DNA of 64,000 nt, taken from the NCBI RefSeq assembly GCF_000292525.1, contig NZ_AEYF01000045.1:124001-188000 (forward strand), read 5' to 3'. The notes under the pieces were generated by a model. It did not search any database. It had not been told where the DNA came from and worked only from the letters and a program-made list of their open reading frames with translations. This document shows, piece by piece, positions 7,998 through 16,578 of the stretch. Every line of letters starts with the position of its first letter. Positions within the stretch are counted from its first letter, which is position 1. Origin of the DNA: Rhizobium sp. CCGE 510. Lineage in GTDB: Bacteria; Pseudomonadota; Alphaproteobacteria; Rhizobiales; Rhizobiaceae. The position numbers and the translations under genes are program-made.

Positions 7998-9365
7998 TCA
8001 TACGGCTGCCTGTGCCGCCTGCGCCTGAAGCGCAAAACCGTTCGGCGGGCGCTGGAGGCCGAGGTTCTCCCGCAGCGTCGTACCTTCATATTCGTGGCGG
8101 AACAGACCGCGCTTGCGCAGGATCGGCACGACCTGATCGACGAAGTCGGTGAGCGCGGTGGGCAGGACCGGCGGCATGATGTTGAAAGCGTCGGCGGCGC
8201 CATTCTCGAACCAGATCTGCATCGCATCGGCGATCTGCTCTGGCGTTCCGACCACGGTGCGATGGCCGCGTGCGGTCGCGACCGCCAGATAGAATTGGCG
8301 CAGCGTCAGATTGTTGCGCGATACCAGATCGGAAACCAGCTTGAGGCGACTTTTGTTGAGTTCGGTATTATCAGGCAAGGGCGGGGCGGGATCATCGAGC
8401 GAATAACCGGAAAGATCGACGCCCTTATAGTGGCGGGCAAGGATATTCCAGGCGATGGCGGGATGAACCAACGATTGGATATGGTCGTAATTCGCCTGGG
8501 CTTCGGCTTCCGTGCCGCCGAGAACCGGGAAAATGCCGGGACTGATCAGCAGTTCGTCCGGTCTTCTTCCGTATCGGGCGAGCCGCCCCTTGACGTCGGA
8601 ATAGAATTCCTGCGCATCCTCGAAGGTCTGGTTGGCGGTAAAGATCATCTCGGCGGTGCGGGCGGCAAGTTCGCGCCCCGGTTCGGATGCACCTGCCTGC
8701 ACGATAACGGGATAACCCTGAACCGGACGGCCGACGTTGAGCGGACCGGCCACCGAGAAGAACTTGCCCTTGTGATCGACGAGATGCACCTTGTCGGGAT
8801 CGAGATAGACGCCGCTTTCCTTGTCGCGGATAAAGGCATCGTCCTCGTAGGAATCCCACAATCCCTTGACCAGATCGACGAATTCCTCGGCCCGCTCATA
8901 ACGGTCGGCATGGGCGGGATGGCCTGCTATCGAGAAGTTCTTCGAAACGTCGGCACCCGTCGTGACGACGTTCCATGCCGCGCGACCCTTGGAAATATAA
9001 TCCAGTGACGCGAACCTGCGGGCGAGAAGATAGGGATCCTCGTAGGTCGTCGATGCGGTGGCGACGAAACCAATATATTTGGTCGCCTGGGAGAGGGCGG
9101 CCCAAAGGGTCAGGGGCTCGAAATGAGCGCCCTGGGCAATGCGGCGAAACGCTTCCGGGTCCTTGGCGCGTTCCCATCCCGCCGGGCTGTCGGCGACGAA
9201 AACGAGGTCGAATTTTCCGCGCTCGGCTGTCTGCGCCAGTTCCCGGTAGTGATCGATATTGAGGCCGGCATCGGCCTGCGCATCCAGATGACGCCAGGCG
9301 GCAATGTGATGGCCCGTCGCCATGATGAAGGCGCCAAGCCGCATTTGTCTTTTCGATGTGCTCAT
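7998..9365 (-). CDS. NtaA/SnaA/DszA-type flavin-dependent monooxygenase
   Basis: A 455-residue luciferase-like monooxygenase of the NtaA/SnaA/DszA group, which is longer than SsuD. Characteristic parts are the N-terminal GAFIMATGHHIAAWRH, FDLVFVADSP, the stretch ASLDYISKGRAAWNVVTT and GYPVIVQAGASEPGRELAAR. Members oxidise nitrilotriacetate, dibenzothiophene sulfone, dimethyl sulfide and similar compounds with externally supplied FMNH2. It overlaps the SsuB gene by four bases (ATGA) and lies 58 bp before the SsuD-like gene. Two LLM classes on one importer suggest that the operon handles organosulfur compounds in two steps or of two kinds. The exact substrate cannot be read from sequence. Confidence 0.83.
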   Translation of the reverse strand: MSTSKRQMRLGAFIMATGHHIAAWRHLDAQADAGLNIDHYRELAQTAERGKFDLVFVADSPAGWERAKDPEAFRRIAQGAHFEPLTLWAALSQATKYIGFVATASTTYEDPYLLARRFASLDYISKGRAAWNVVTTGADVSKNFSIAGHPAHADRYERAEEFVDLVKGLWDSYEDDAFIRDKESGVYLDPDKVHLVDHKGKFFSVAGPLNVGRPVQGYPVIVQAGASEPGRELAARTAEMIFTANQTFEDAQEFYSDVKGRLARYGRRPDELLISPGIFPVLGGTEAEAQANYDHIQSLVHPAIAWNILARHYKGVDLSGYSLDDPAPPLPDNTELNKSRLKLVSDLVSRNNLTLRQFYLAVATARGHRTVVGTPEQIADAMQIWFENGAADAFNIMPPVLPTALTDFVDQVVPILRKRGLFRHEYEGTTLRENLGLQRPPNGFALQAQAAQAAV

Positions 9366-10153
9366 TGGCTTAATCCCAGTGCAAATTGAGTGGTTGCTGA
9401 CTTCAGGCTGCCTTGCGGCCCCGGGACGTCGACCCCGAGCCGGCGGAGAAGCTGGATCCGGAATTCTGCAAAGCGCGGATCGCCGTGATCGCGTGGTGTC
9501 GGCAGGTCGATCTTAAGATCCTCGATGAGGCGCCCTTCATCGAGGACCAGGATCCGGTCGGCCAGCGAAATTGCCTCCTCGACATCATGGGTTACAAGCA
9601 GCACGGCAGGGCGGTGCCTTGCGCACAATTCCCGCAGCAGATCGTGCATTTTCAGCCGGGTCAGCGCATCGAGAGCGCCGAAGGGTTCGTCGGCGAGAAG
9701 CAGGGCCGGTTCGCGCACCAGGGAACGGGCAAGCGCGACCCTTTGCTGTTCGCCGCCTGAAAGCTGGTTCGGCCACGCCGTTTCCCGCCCTTCAAGTCCC
9801 ACTTCCGACAAAGCTTTCCTGCCGGCCTCCCGGCCGGAAGGCCCATGCAGGCCGAGCGTGACGTTTTGGATGACGTTGCGCCATGGCAGCAGGCGGGCGT
9901 CCTGGAAAACCACCGAAAGGCTTTCCGGCGTATCGAGAGTGCCGGTCCCCTCGACACCGTGACCGAGACCGGCAAGCGCTTTAAGGAATGTGCTTTTGCC
10001 GGAGCCGCTGCGGCCGAGCAGGGCAACGAATTCGCCTTCCGCGATATCGAGATCGACGCCGTCCAGGATCGTCTTTGCCGCAAACCGGCGTGTGAGATTT
10101 CGGATATGGACGGCGTTAGCTGGGGACTTCAGTTTGCCAGGGTGCGGCGCCAT
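9362..10153 (-). CDS. ssuB: Sulfonate/taurine-type ABC transporter ATP-binding protein
   Basis: The 263-residue ATPase carries Walker A (GRSGSGKST), the Q-loop region (VVFQDARLLPW), the signature LSGGEQQRVALARSL and Walker B (ALLLADEPFGALD), followed by the switch histidine in LLVTHDVEEA. The DARLLPW motif is typical of the SsuB/TauB/NrtD class. The frame is open up to 10552, but family similarity starts just after the ATG at 10153, which overlaps the end of the permease gene by 25 bases. It energises import by the SsuC-type permease. An aliphatic sulfonate substrate is inferred from the SsuD-like neighbour; nitrate or taurine relatives share this ATPase class. Confidence 0.85.
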   Translation of the reverse strand: MAPHPGKLKSPANAVHIRNLTRRFAAKTILDGVDLDIAEGEFVALLGRSGSGKSTFLKALAGLGHGVEGTGTLDTPESLSVVFQDARLLPWRNVIQNVTLGLHGPSGREAGRKALSEVGLEGRETAWPNQLSGGEQQRVALARSLVREPALLLADEPFGALDALTRLKMHDLLRELCARHRPAVLLVTHDVEEAISLADRILVLDEGRLIEDLKIDLPTPRDHGDPRFAEFRIQLLRRLGVDVPGPQGSLKSATTQFALGLSQ

Positions 10154-11037
10154 GAAAGGGCCCTCCGTTCGATGAGGCGGACGAGGCTGTCCGAGACCAG
10201 ACCCAGCAGCACATAGACCACCAGGCCGACGAGGATGACGTCGGTCTGCCCGTAATTGCGGGCGAGATCGATCATATAACCGAGCCCGCTGGTGGCGTTG
10301 ATCTGCTCGACGACGACGAGGGAAACCCAGCAGAGAGTGACGGCAAACCGCAGGCCGAGAAGGAAACCCGGCAGCGCCCCCGGCAACACCACCTGAAGGA
10401 TGAAATCTTTCCGGCTCATGCGCAGCGTCTCGGCCAGTTCGACATAACGGCTGTCGATGCTGCGCAGCGCATTGTGGGTGTGGATGTAAATCGGCACGAT
10501 GACGGCAAGCGCGATGGTCGTGACCTTCATGCTCTCGCCGATGCCGAACCACAGGATCAGCAGCGGGATCAGGGCCAGCGTCGGGATCGCGCGCTTGATC
10601 TGGACCGGTCCGTCGATCAGGGCTTCGCCGATCCGGGAGAGGCCGGCGACAAGGGCCAGGATAGTGCCGACCAGCAATCCAATGCTAAGGCCGAGCAAAG
10701 CGCGGGTCGCCGAGGTCACGAAATTGTCCTGCAGGCGACCCTGTTCTATGAGCCTTGCGAAAGCCTCGATCACCGTCCACGGCGCCGACAGGATACGCGG
10801 GTCGATCCATCCGAGCGCCGAGCCGACCACCCAGGTCAAGACCAGCAATGCCGGCCCGATCTGCAAGCCGAAAGGTATGGCGGGCCCAGGACCCAATCTT
10901 CGCCGCACGCGGGGGCCGGTTTTGCCGGCGAAGGTAGCCGGGCCGGCCGTTTTCGCCGCGCGTGGACCTGGATGCGCAATTCTGCCGCCGGATGTCAGCG
11001 ATAGCTTCGCCTCGTCCGCATCCCAAATGGTTGCCAT
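10129..11037 (-). CDS. ssuC: Sulfonate/taurine-type ABC transporter permease
   Basis: A 302-residue inner-membrane permease. The first 55-60 residues are polar and rich in G, R and P, longer than in E. coli SsuC, and are followed by about six hydrophobic segments beginning FGLQIGPALLVLTWVVGSAL. The ATPase-coupling loop is ELAETLRMSRKDFILQVVLP. The ATG at 11037 has a strong ribosome site (GGAGGAG). It lies 34 bp after the binding-protein gene and overlaps the ATPase gene, so all three are co-transcribed. The long N-terminus may be a true extension; a start nearer the first membrane segment is possible but has a poorer ribosome site. Confidence 0.84.
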   Translation of the reverse strand: MATIWDADEAKLSLTSGGRIAHPGPRAAKTAGPATFAGKTGPRVRRRLGPGPAIPFGLQIGPALLVLTWVVGSALGWIDPRILSAPWTVIEAFARLIEQGRLQDNFVTSATRALLGLSIGLLVGTILALVAGLSRIGEALIDGPVQIKRAIPTLALIPLLILWFGIGESMKVTTIALAVIVPIYIHTHNALRSIDSRYVELAETLRMSRKDFILQVVLPGALPGFLLGLRFAVTLCWVSLVVVEQINATSGLGYMIDLARNYGQTDVILVGLVVYVLLGLVSDSLVRLIERRALSWRRTLAN

Positions 11038-11071
11038 GCTTCAGATCTCCTCCTGGACGGAAAGTGGAAAA

Positions 11072-12097
11072 TTACAGGCTCTTGGCCAAAGCCGCCGCAC
11101 CCAGCTTTTCGAAGCGATTGTCGAAAATCTGTTCCACCTCGAACGGCTTGTTGCCGAGCTCGTCCGCCAGCAGGTTGATGGTTTCCTGGTGGCGCTTCTT
11201 CACGTCGCTCCAATCGGAGGGAACGATCTGTTCGCCGGTCATCTTGACGAGATATTCCCCATCTTCCTGGCTGAGACCCTGCTGACCGACGTAATATTCC
11301 TTGATCCAGAGATCCGGGTTGCGGTTCACCCATTCGGTGGCGCGCGCCCACAGGCCGACATATTCGGCAAGAGCGGCCGCCTTGGCGGGATCGTCCAGAA
11401 CCCATTGCGGCGCATAAAGATGGCCGGGATCATCCCGCAGGCCATGTTCAAGTAGCGTGGCGCCGTCAGGTCCGTATTGGGTGATGTAGCGCCGTATATA
11501 GACGGTGCCGAGCGGCGCGATGTCGACCTGCTTGCTCGCCAAGGCTTTCGGATAGACGTCGCCGGTGCTCGGCAGTTCCACCAGAGTGACATCGCCGCTC
11601 TTCAGACCTGCAGCGTGAAGAGCGCGCAGAACGAGCGTGCCCTGGGCTTGACCGGGGCTAAAGGCGATGCGCTTGCCGCGGAAATCCGCAAGCGTCTTGA
11701 CCTCAGCGCCTGGCGCAATGCCGAAGCGGTAGATCGGATTGGCGATCGGGTCGCGGCGTTCGCGGTAGGCGATGTTGCGGACGGGCAGGTTGTTCCAGTT
11801 GGCGAAGATCGAGGGGATCTCGGCCACCGACCCGACATCGAGCGCGTGGGCCCGGAAAGCTTCCGACGTCTGCGGACCGCCGCTGATATTGGCCCATTTC
11901 ACTTCGAACGTGAGCTCCTTATCGAGACCGGACACTTCGAGCGCCTTCTGGGTGACCGGATCGCCGATCGTCAGTACGGTGCCTGGCGGCACTTTGGCAA
12001 GCAGGGGAGCATCCGCCTGCGCCGCAGTGGGATTGTGCATGGCGCCGAAGCCGAGCAGACTGAACAACGCAATTTTGAATGTCTTAGCCAATGTCAT
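11072..12097 (-). CDS. ssuA: Sulfonate/taurine-type ABC transporter substrate-binding protein
   Basis: A 341-residue periplasmic binding protein of the SsuA/TauA/NMT1-like family. Residues about 1-26 are a Sec signal peptide ending AAQA. The mature part has the usual two-lobe features: IGDPVTQKALEVSG, ISGGPQTSEAFRAHALDVGSVAEIPSIFA, DFRGKRIAFSPGQAQGTLVLRAL and VDIAPLGTVYIRRYI. It is the first gene of the five-gene minus-strand operon, which is normal for these importers. The upstream region holds an inverted repeat at 12162-12184 that could be a regulatory site. The sulfonate substrate is inferred from neighbours. Confidence 0.85.
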   Translation of the reverse strand: MTLAKTFKIALFSLLGFGAMHNPTAAQADAPLLAKVPPGTVLTIGDPVTQKALEVSGLDKELTFEVKWANISGGPQTSEAFRAHALDVGSVAEIPSIFANWNNLPVRNIAYRERRDPIANPIYRFGIAPGAEVKTLADFRGKRIAFSPGQAQGTLVLRALHAAGLKSGDVTLVELPSTGDVYPKALASKQVDIAPLGTVYIRRYITQYGPDGATLLEHGLRDDPGHLYAPQWVLDDPAKAAALAEYVGLWARATEWVNRNPDLWIKEYYVGQQGLSQEDGEYLVKMTGEQIVPSDWSDVKKRHQETINLLADELGNKPFEVEQIFDNRFEKLGAAALAKSL

Positions 12098-12161
12098 CGT
12101 CGATCTTCCCGTTTCGATTGCTGATTGCAGGAACGATGCACGCTAAGATCGGGTATAATCT

Positions 12162-12184
12162 ACTAAATCGATAGACTATTTAGT
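12162..12184. promoter_or_regulatory. Inverted repeat upstream of the ssuA-type operon
   Basis: ACTAAAT at 12162-12168 and ATTTAGT at 12178-12184 form 7-bp arms around a 9-bp spacer, about 65 bp before the ssuA start, in an AT-rich stretch. It is a candidate operator or activator site. No regulator gene is adjacent, so the binding protein is unknown. Confidence 0.4.
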
Positions 12185-12330
12185 TTAATAATAACGCCTT
12201 CGATAAAAAATTGTCCTGAAAAGCCGGGCCGCCGTAACTGTTGGGTCCCGCATGAGGGCGCGTGTCCAGAATCGAAAAAGCGCCCGCAACTCGTCGCAAG
12301 CGCCTCCCGTTAGGTTTGGATCGTCGGATA

Positions 12331-12669
12331 TCAGGCAATATGCGGTGGGTATTCGTTGGCCGAGAATACGTGATGATGCACCTTACCAGTGAAGAGTTGC
12401 AGCAGCTCACCGGTAACCTCGCGGCTTTCGGACCGCACATCGGAAAGAAGCGCCGCCTTCACCGCATCCATATCCGGATAACGAATGGCGAGGGCCATGG
12501 CGTATACCGGGGCGCCTTCGTCGCGCTCCATCCCGTCCAGTACCCGGACTTCCTCGGCGCCGGGAAATTTCGTCCAGAGCGGGACGAGCCGCTGTTTCAC
12601 GAAGTCGCGGAATTCCTCTTCGCGGCCGGGATGGATTTCGCCTTCAAACAAAGCATAACGAATGATCAT
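12331..12669 (-). CDS. Small dimeric alpha/beta-barrel protein (ABM/EthD-like)
   Basis: The 112-residue product starts MIIRYALFEGEI at 12669, preceded by a good ribosome site (GGAAGAGAG). A first strand (IIRYALFEGEI), a helix with EEEFRDFVKQRLVPLW, a second strand (EEVRVLDGM), a third (VYAMALAIRYPD) and a helix suggest the dimeric ferredoxin-like barrel of antibiotic-biosynthesis-monooxygenase and EthD-like proteins. An open frame extends to 12735, but the ribosome site favours 12669. It follows the sugar-binding protein gene after a hairpin and may be the last gene of that operon. Small proteins of this fold often sit in sugar-acid operons; the reaction here is unknown. Confidence 0.6.
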   Translation of the reverse strand: MIIRYALFEGEIHPGREEEFRDFVKQRLVPLWTKFPGAEEVRVLDGMERDEGAPVYAMALAIRYPDMDAVKAALLSDVRSESREVTGELLQLFTGKVHHHVFSANEYPPHIA

Positions 12670-12725
12670 AAGTTCTCTCTTCCAAAACTCGCCAGAGCTG
12701 GATCGATTTGAAGCGATATCGTGAG

Positions 12726-12755
12726 GAGAGGGCATATCTGTCGATACGCCCTCTC
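12726..12755 (-). terminator. Intercistronic hairpin after the sugar-binding protein gene
   Basis: GAGAGGGC (12726-12733) pairs with GCCCTCTC (12748-12755) just beyond the binding-protein stop. There is no T-run, so it may stabilise the upstream message or partly terminate before the small ABM-like gene. Confidence 0.5.
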
Positions 12756-12765
12756 GCTGTGATGC

Positions 12766-13863
12766 TTATTTGCCCCAGACTTTTTTGTACTGATCGCGGT
12801 AGCCGTTATCGGGATCGAAGCTGTTCTTCGGTCCACCGTCGAACTCGACGTTCGCGCTGGTCACCACATGCAGTGGCGACACGTAGCCCGACCACGGAAC
12901 GCCCGCAAAGGCGCGGTTAAGCTCATCAACGAGCTGCCAGCCCTGCAGGTTGAGCGGCTCGGCAACCGTGACGGCCTGGAACTGCTTGGCGCGGATACGC
13001 TGGTAGGCGCTCTCCGAACCGTCGCCGGCTGCAACGTTCACCGGTTTTCCATCGCCGGCAATGCCGGCCGAAGCAAGCGAAGGCCCCATGAAGTCGTAAT
13101 AGAGGTCGTTGATCGCCAGCGAATGTGTCCACTTGGCGCCATATTTCTGCAGCAGCGACGTGGTCAGCTGCGGCATGCGCTGGGAGGTTTCGGCGATCGG
13201 CGTGTCGACATATTCGAGCACGGTGCCGCCGAGATCCTCGATCTCCTTCTTCATGCGGTCGGCCTTGGCGATCGCGATGGCATAGGTCGAGTCGGTGAAG
13301 ATGATAACGCCAGGCTTGCCGCCCGCGTCGGCGAAGGCCCAATCGGCGGCGGACTTCGAGACTTCCATCGCATCGGTGGTCACGTTTGCGAAGACGCCGA
13401 CTTCGGGAACCGGACCGACAGCCGAAGCGGCGTGCCAGGAAACCATCGGAATGCCGGCCGCCTTGGCCGCTTCCATCGCCGGCTTCTGTTCGACGGCGTC
13501 AAAGCCGTTGATGATGATGCCATCCGGCTTCAGCGCCATCGCCTGGCCGAACGCCGCCGTCCGTCCGCCGATCGAACCGGCGCCGTCAAGCGCTTTCACG
13601 GTCCAACCCAGCGCGCCTGCCGCTTCCTGAACGCCGTTGACCACGCCGAGGATGCCGCCGTTCTTCATGTCGCCAGCCAGAATGACAATGTTCTTTCCGC
13701 TGGCGCCCTTAGGGCCGCTCGTCGGGCCATCCCAGGCGCTCACCTTGGAAGCATATTTGTCGACCACCGCCTTGGCGTCGGCCATCGAGTCGGCCAATGC
13801 CGGCATGCTGAGCATAACGGCGACGGTTGCGACCGTTGCCTGCAATAAAGTCCTGCGCTTCAT
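12766..13863 (-). CDS. Sugar ABC transporter periplasmic substrate-binding protein
   Basis: A 365-residue periplasmic binding protein of the ribose/PBP1 class. The N-terminus (MKRRTLLQATVATVAVMLSMP) is a signal peptide cleaved near ALAD. Diagnostic stretches are VILAGDMKNGGILGVVNGVQ, LKPDGIIINGFD, GIPMVSWHAA and VNVAAGDGSESAYQRIRAKQ. The ATG at 13863 has GGAGGAG five bases upstream and is preferred over the GTG six bases earlier. It is the third gene of an ATPase-permease-binding protein operon whose promoter carries a GntR/IdnR-like palindrome. Context suggests a sugar acid such as idonate, gluconate or a ketogluconate as ligand, replacing the E. coli IdnT/GntT permease; this is an inference. 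Confidence 0.87.
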   Translation of the reverse strand: MKRRTLLQATVATVAVMLSMPALADSMADAKAVVDKYASKVSAWDGPTSGPKGASGKNIVILAGDMKNGGILGVVNGVQEAAGALGWTVKALDGAGSIGGRTAAFGQAMALKPDGIIINGFDAVEQKPAMEAAKAAGIPMVSWHAASAVGPVPEVGVFANVTTDAMEVSKSAADWAFADAGGKPGVIIFTDSTYAIAIAKADRMKKEIEDLGGTVLEYVDTPIAETSQRMPQLTTSLLQKYGAKWTHSLAINDLYYDFMGPSLASAGIAGDGKPVNVAAGDGSESAYQRIRAKQFQAVTVAEPLNLQGWQLVDELNRAFAGVPWSGYVSPLHVVTSANVEFDGGPKNSFDPDNGYRDQYKKVWGK

Positions 13864-13914
13864 GTTCACTCCTCCATTTTGTTTGTTGTGAGATGCCGGG
13901 CTGAGCCGGCATCC

Positions 13915-14955
13915 TCATTTGGATGCGGGTGTGATCCTCCTCACAGCTCCGCGCTTGCGCTGGGCGTAACCTGCAATGCCGATGGCAATCAGCAGGGTGA
14001 CGCCGTTGAACAGCGGTTCGACGAAGAACGACCCGCCGAATTGCTGAATTCCCGATATGCCGACCGCAAGAATGATGACGCCGATCAGGGTGCCCCAGAC
14101 GTTGACCCGCCCCGGCTTGATCGTCGTCGATCCCAAGAATGCGCCGACAAGCGCCGGCAGCAGATATTCGAGGCCGACGCTCGCCTGGCCGATGCGCAGC
14201 TTCGAGGCGAGAAGGACCCCGGTCAGAGCCGCCAGCAGACCTGATGTGACGAATGCGCCGATCACGAACTTGCGGACCGGAATGCCGTTGAGGGCCGCAG
14301 CCTTTGGATTGGCGCCGATAGCGTAGAGGTAACGGCCGATCGGCAGGTATTCGAGCACGATCCACATGCAGATCGCGATCAGGAGCACGTAGAAGCCGGT
14401 GATCGGCAGGCCGAACAGCATGGTGCCGTTCAGCGCATAGAAACCCTCAGGCAAGACCCCGACCACCTGCCGCCCGCCGGTGTGCCAAAGGGCAAGCGCG
14501 TAGAGAACCGTTCCCGTGCCGAGCGTGGCGATGAAGCTGTCGATCTTCGCAACCTCGACCAGCAGGCCGTTGATGAAGCCGGTGAAGACGCCGAGCGCGA
14601 GTACGATAAGGACCGCGACCGGCCAGGGCAGGCCGTAGGCCGTCTGCAGGCTGATGGCGAGAATGTGCCAGAGCACGATGCCGTAGCCGACGGTGAGATC
14701 GATCCGGCCCGATGCCATCGGGATCATCGCGGCGAGCGACAGAAGAGCAATGATTGCCTTGTCTGAGACAATCGAGCGGACGTTCAACACGGTCGGGAAC
14801 GTATCGGGCAGCAGGATCGAGAAGATCACGATCAGACCGACGGTCAGGATCACCAGCCCGTAGACCGGGATCAGGCGTCCGATCTTCTGTCCTGTGGACA
14901 GGCCGGCCATTTCACTCTTGGTCGGCTCCAGCGCCGTGGATTCAATGGATTGCAT
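13915..14955 (-). CDS. Sugar ABC transporter permease (RbsC/BPD_transp_2 family)
   Basis: A 346-residue membrane protein with about ten hydrophobic segments, matching the single-permease layout of ribose-type importers. Family stretches include MIPMASGRIDLTVGYGIVL, GLPWPVAVLIVLALGVFTGF, GFINGLLVEVAKIDSFIATL and NPKAAALNGIPV. The ATG is preceded by GGGAGAA. It follows the ATPase gene by 18 bp and precedes the binding-protein gene by about 50 bp. It forms the inner-membrane channel, presumably as a homodimer. Confidence 0.88.
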   Translation of the reverse strand: MQSIESTALEPTKSEMAGLSTGQKIGRLIPVYGLVILTVGLIVIFSILLPDTFPTVLNVRSIVSDKAIIALLSLAAMIPMASGRIDLTVGYGIVLWHILAISLQTAYGLPWPVAVLIVLALGVFTGFINGLLVEVAKIDSFIATLGTGTVLYALALWHTGGRQVVGVLPEGFYALNGTMLFGLPITGFYVLLIAICMWIVLEYLPIGRYLYAIGANPKAAALNGIPVRKFVIGAFVTSGLLAALTGVLLASKLRIGQASVGLEYLLPALVGAFLGSTTIKPGRVNVWGTLIGVIILAVGISGIQQFGGSFFVEPLFNGVTLLIAIGIAGYAQRKRGAVRRITPASK

Positions 14956-14973
14956 GGCTGTTCTCCCGATGGC

Positions 14974-16470
14974 TCAAGCGGCTTCCGATGCGGAGGCGGC
15001 TGTGATGACCGCCTCCGTCGTCAGAGCGCTTGCAGTCAGTTCGCTGACGATTTTGCCGCGCGAGAAGACCAGCGCGCGGTGGCAGATATGGGCGATTTCC
15101 TCGAAATCCGTCGAGACGACGACGACCGCGAGACCGGCCTCGAGCGCCTGGGTGATCAGACGGTAGATCTCCGCACGCGCCCCGATGTCGACGCCGGCAG
15201 TCGGATCCTCGGCGATCAGCAGCTTGCGCCCGGTCGCCAGCCAGCGGCCGACGACCACTTTCTGCTGGTTGCCGCCCGACAGCGCCTCCACCGGCAGATC
15301 CGGATCGTTCGGCCGGAGGCCGACCGTGTGGCCGATCGCATGGGCAAGGTCGGCTTCGCCACGCGGCGACAGAAAGGAAAAGAGCCCGCGGCCAACGGCG
15401 CCCGGATTGAGATAGGTATTTTCCCGGATGGACAGCGACAGCGCCACGGATTCCTCCGTCCGGTCACGGGCGATCAGTCCGATGCCCGACGCCATGGCCC
15501 GCAGCGGGCTCGAAAGATCAGGGGCCTCGCCGTGCAGCAGAATGGAACCGTTGAAGGGCTCGCAGCCGAACAGCGCCCGGCCGATCCGTTCCTGACCGGC
15601 GCCTCGCAATCCAGCCAGTCCGAGAAGCTCCCCCTCGCGGATATCGAAGGATATCGGGCTCGTACCGGCGCAAACGAGATCGCGCACCTCAACGATCGTC
15701 TTACCAGGCGTGATCGCGGCCTTGGAAAAGAGACTATCGCTGCTGCGACCGATGATCATCGACACCAGCTCGTCGGGGGTCGTCTCGCTGACCGGCTTCT
15801 GTCCGACCATGCATCCGTCACGCAGAACGGCGACCCGATCGGCAATACGGAAAATCTCGTCGAGCCTGTGGGAGACGTAGATCATGCCGACACCGCGATC
15901 CTTTAACGGTCGGATCGCATTGAACAGCCGGTCGACTTCATCGGCGGGCAGGCTCGCCGTCGGCTCGTCGAGCACCAGGACATCGGCTTCGACGGCAAGT
16001 GCGCGGGCGATGGCGACAAGCGATTTTTCGGTGCGCGACAACGTCGAGACCCGCGTGGTGGGGTCAAAATCGCAGCCGACCAGTTTCAGGGCTTCCTTGG
16101 CGCGCGCCTGTGTCCTGTTCCAATCGATAAGGCCGCGACGCATCGAAAACCCCTGCGACAGGCCCATATTCTCGCCGACGGTCATCCACTCGATCAGACC
16201 GAGATCCTGATGGATGAAGGCGACCGGCTGCCGCTCGTTCGGCTTCGGCGGACGATGGTGGTAGCTCTCGCCACGGAAAAGAATGTCGCCATGATCGGGC
16301 TTGTAGATGCCGGCAAGCGTCTTGATCAGCGTCGACTTGCCGGCGCCGTTTTCCCCCAGCAGCGCGAGAATTTCTCCTTCGCGCAAATCGATCGAGACGT
16401 CACGCAGCGCCTGCGTGCCGCCGAAGCACTTGGTGATCGATTGGAACTCCAGCAGTCTCTTGGCTTCCAC
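14974..16470 (-). CDS. Sugar ABC transporter ATP-binding protein with two ABC domains
   Basis: The product (498 residues from GTG 16470) has two tandem ABC domains of the RbsA/MglA type. The first has Walker A GENGAGKST, signature LSRTEKS and Walker B VLVLDEPTASLPADEVDRLF; the second begins VCAGTSPISFDIREGELLGLAGLRGAG and has LSGGNQQKVVVGRWL and LLIAEDPTAGVD. The usual Walker lysine is lost in the second domain, as normal for this family. An ATG at 16500 is possible, but it lies only 7 bp from a perfect palindromic operator and lacks a ribosome site; the GTG has GGGAGGAG five bases upstream, so I prefer it. It is the first gene of the importer operon. Confidence 0.86.
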   Translation of the reverse strand: MEAKRLLEFQSITKCFGGTQALRDVSIDLREGEILALLGENGAGKSTLIKTLAGIYKPDHGDILFRGESYHHRPPKPNERQPVAFIHQDLGLIEWMTVGENMGLSQGFSMRRGLIDWNRTQARAKEALKLVGCDFDPTTRVSTLSRTEKSLVAIARALAVEADVLVLDEPTASLPADEVDRLFNAIRPLKDRGVGMIYVSHRLDEIFRIADRVAVLRDGCMVGQKPVSETTPDELVSMIIGRSSDSLFSKAAITPGKTIVEVRDLVCAGTSPISFDIREGELLGLAGLRGAGQERIGRALFGCEPFNGSILLHGEAPDLSSPLRAMASGIGLIARDRTEESVALSLSIRENTYLNPGAVGRGLFSFLSPRGEADLAHAIGHTVGLRPNDPDLPVEALSGGNQQKVVVGRWLATGRKLLIAEDPTAGVDIGARAEIYRLITQALEAGLAVVVVSTDFEEIAHICHRALVFSRGKIVSELTASALTTEAVITAASASEAA

Positions 16471-16507
16471 TGTGGCTCCTCCCAAAGCTGCGGTTGTCAT
16501 TGGCTGT

Positions 16508-16523
16508 ATGTTATCGATAACAT
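16508..16523. promoter_or_regulatory. Perfect 16-bp palindromic operator (GntR/IdnR-like), importer promoter
   Basis: ATGTTATCGATAACAT, a perfect palindrome, lies just upstream of the sugar importer operon. An identical copy lies at 18885-18900 and close variants at 22992 and 23130. It resembles the ATGTTA-N4-TAACAT sites used by the E. coli LacI-family regulators GntR and IdnR, and a LacI-family gene lies at 21873-22940. Confidence 0.8.
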
Positions 16524-16578
16524 TCGTCGATGGTCAAGCGGAAAGATGACGATCTCGAATTTCCAACGAAGATTGGCG

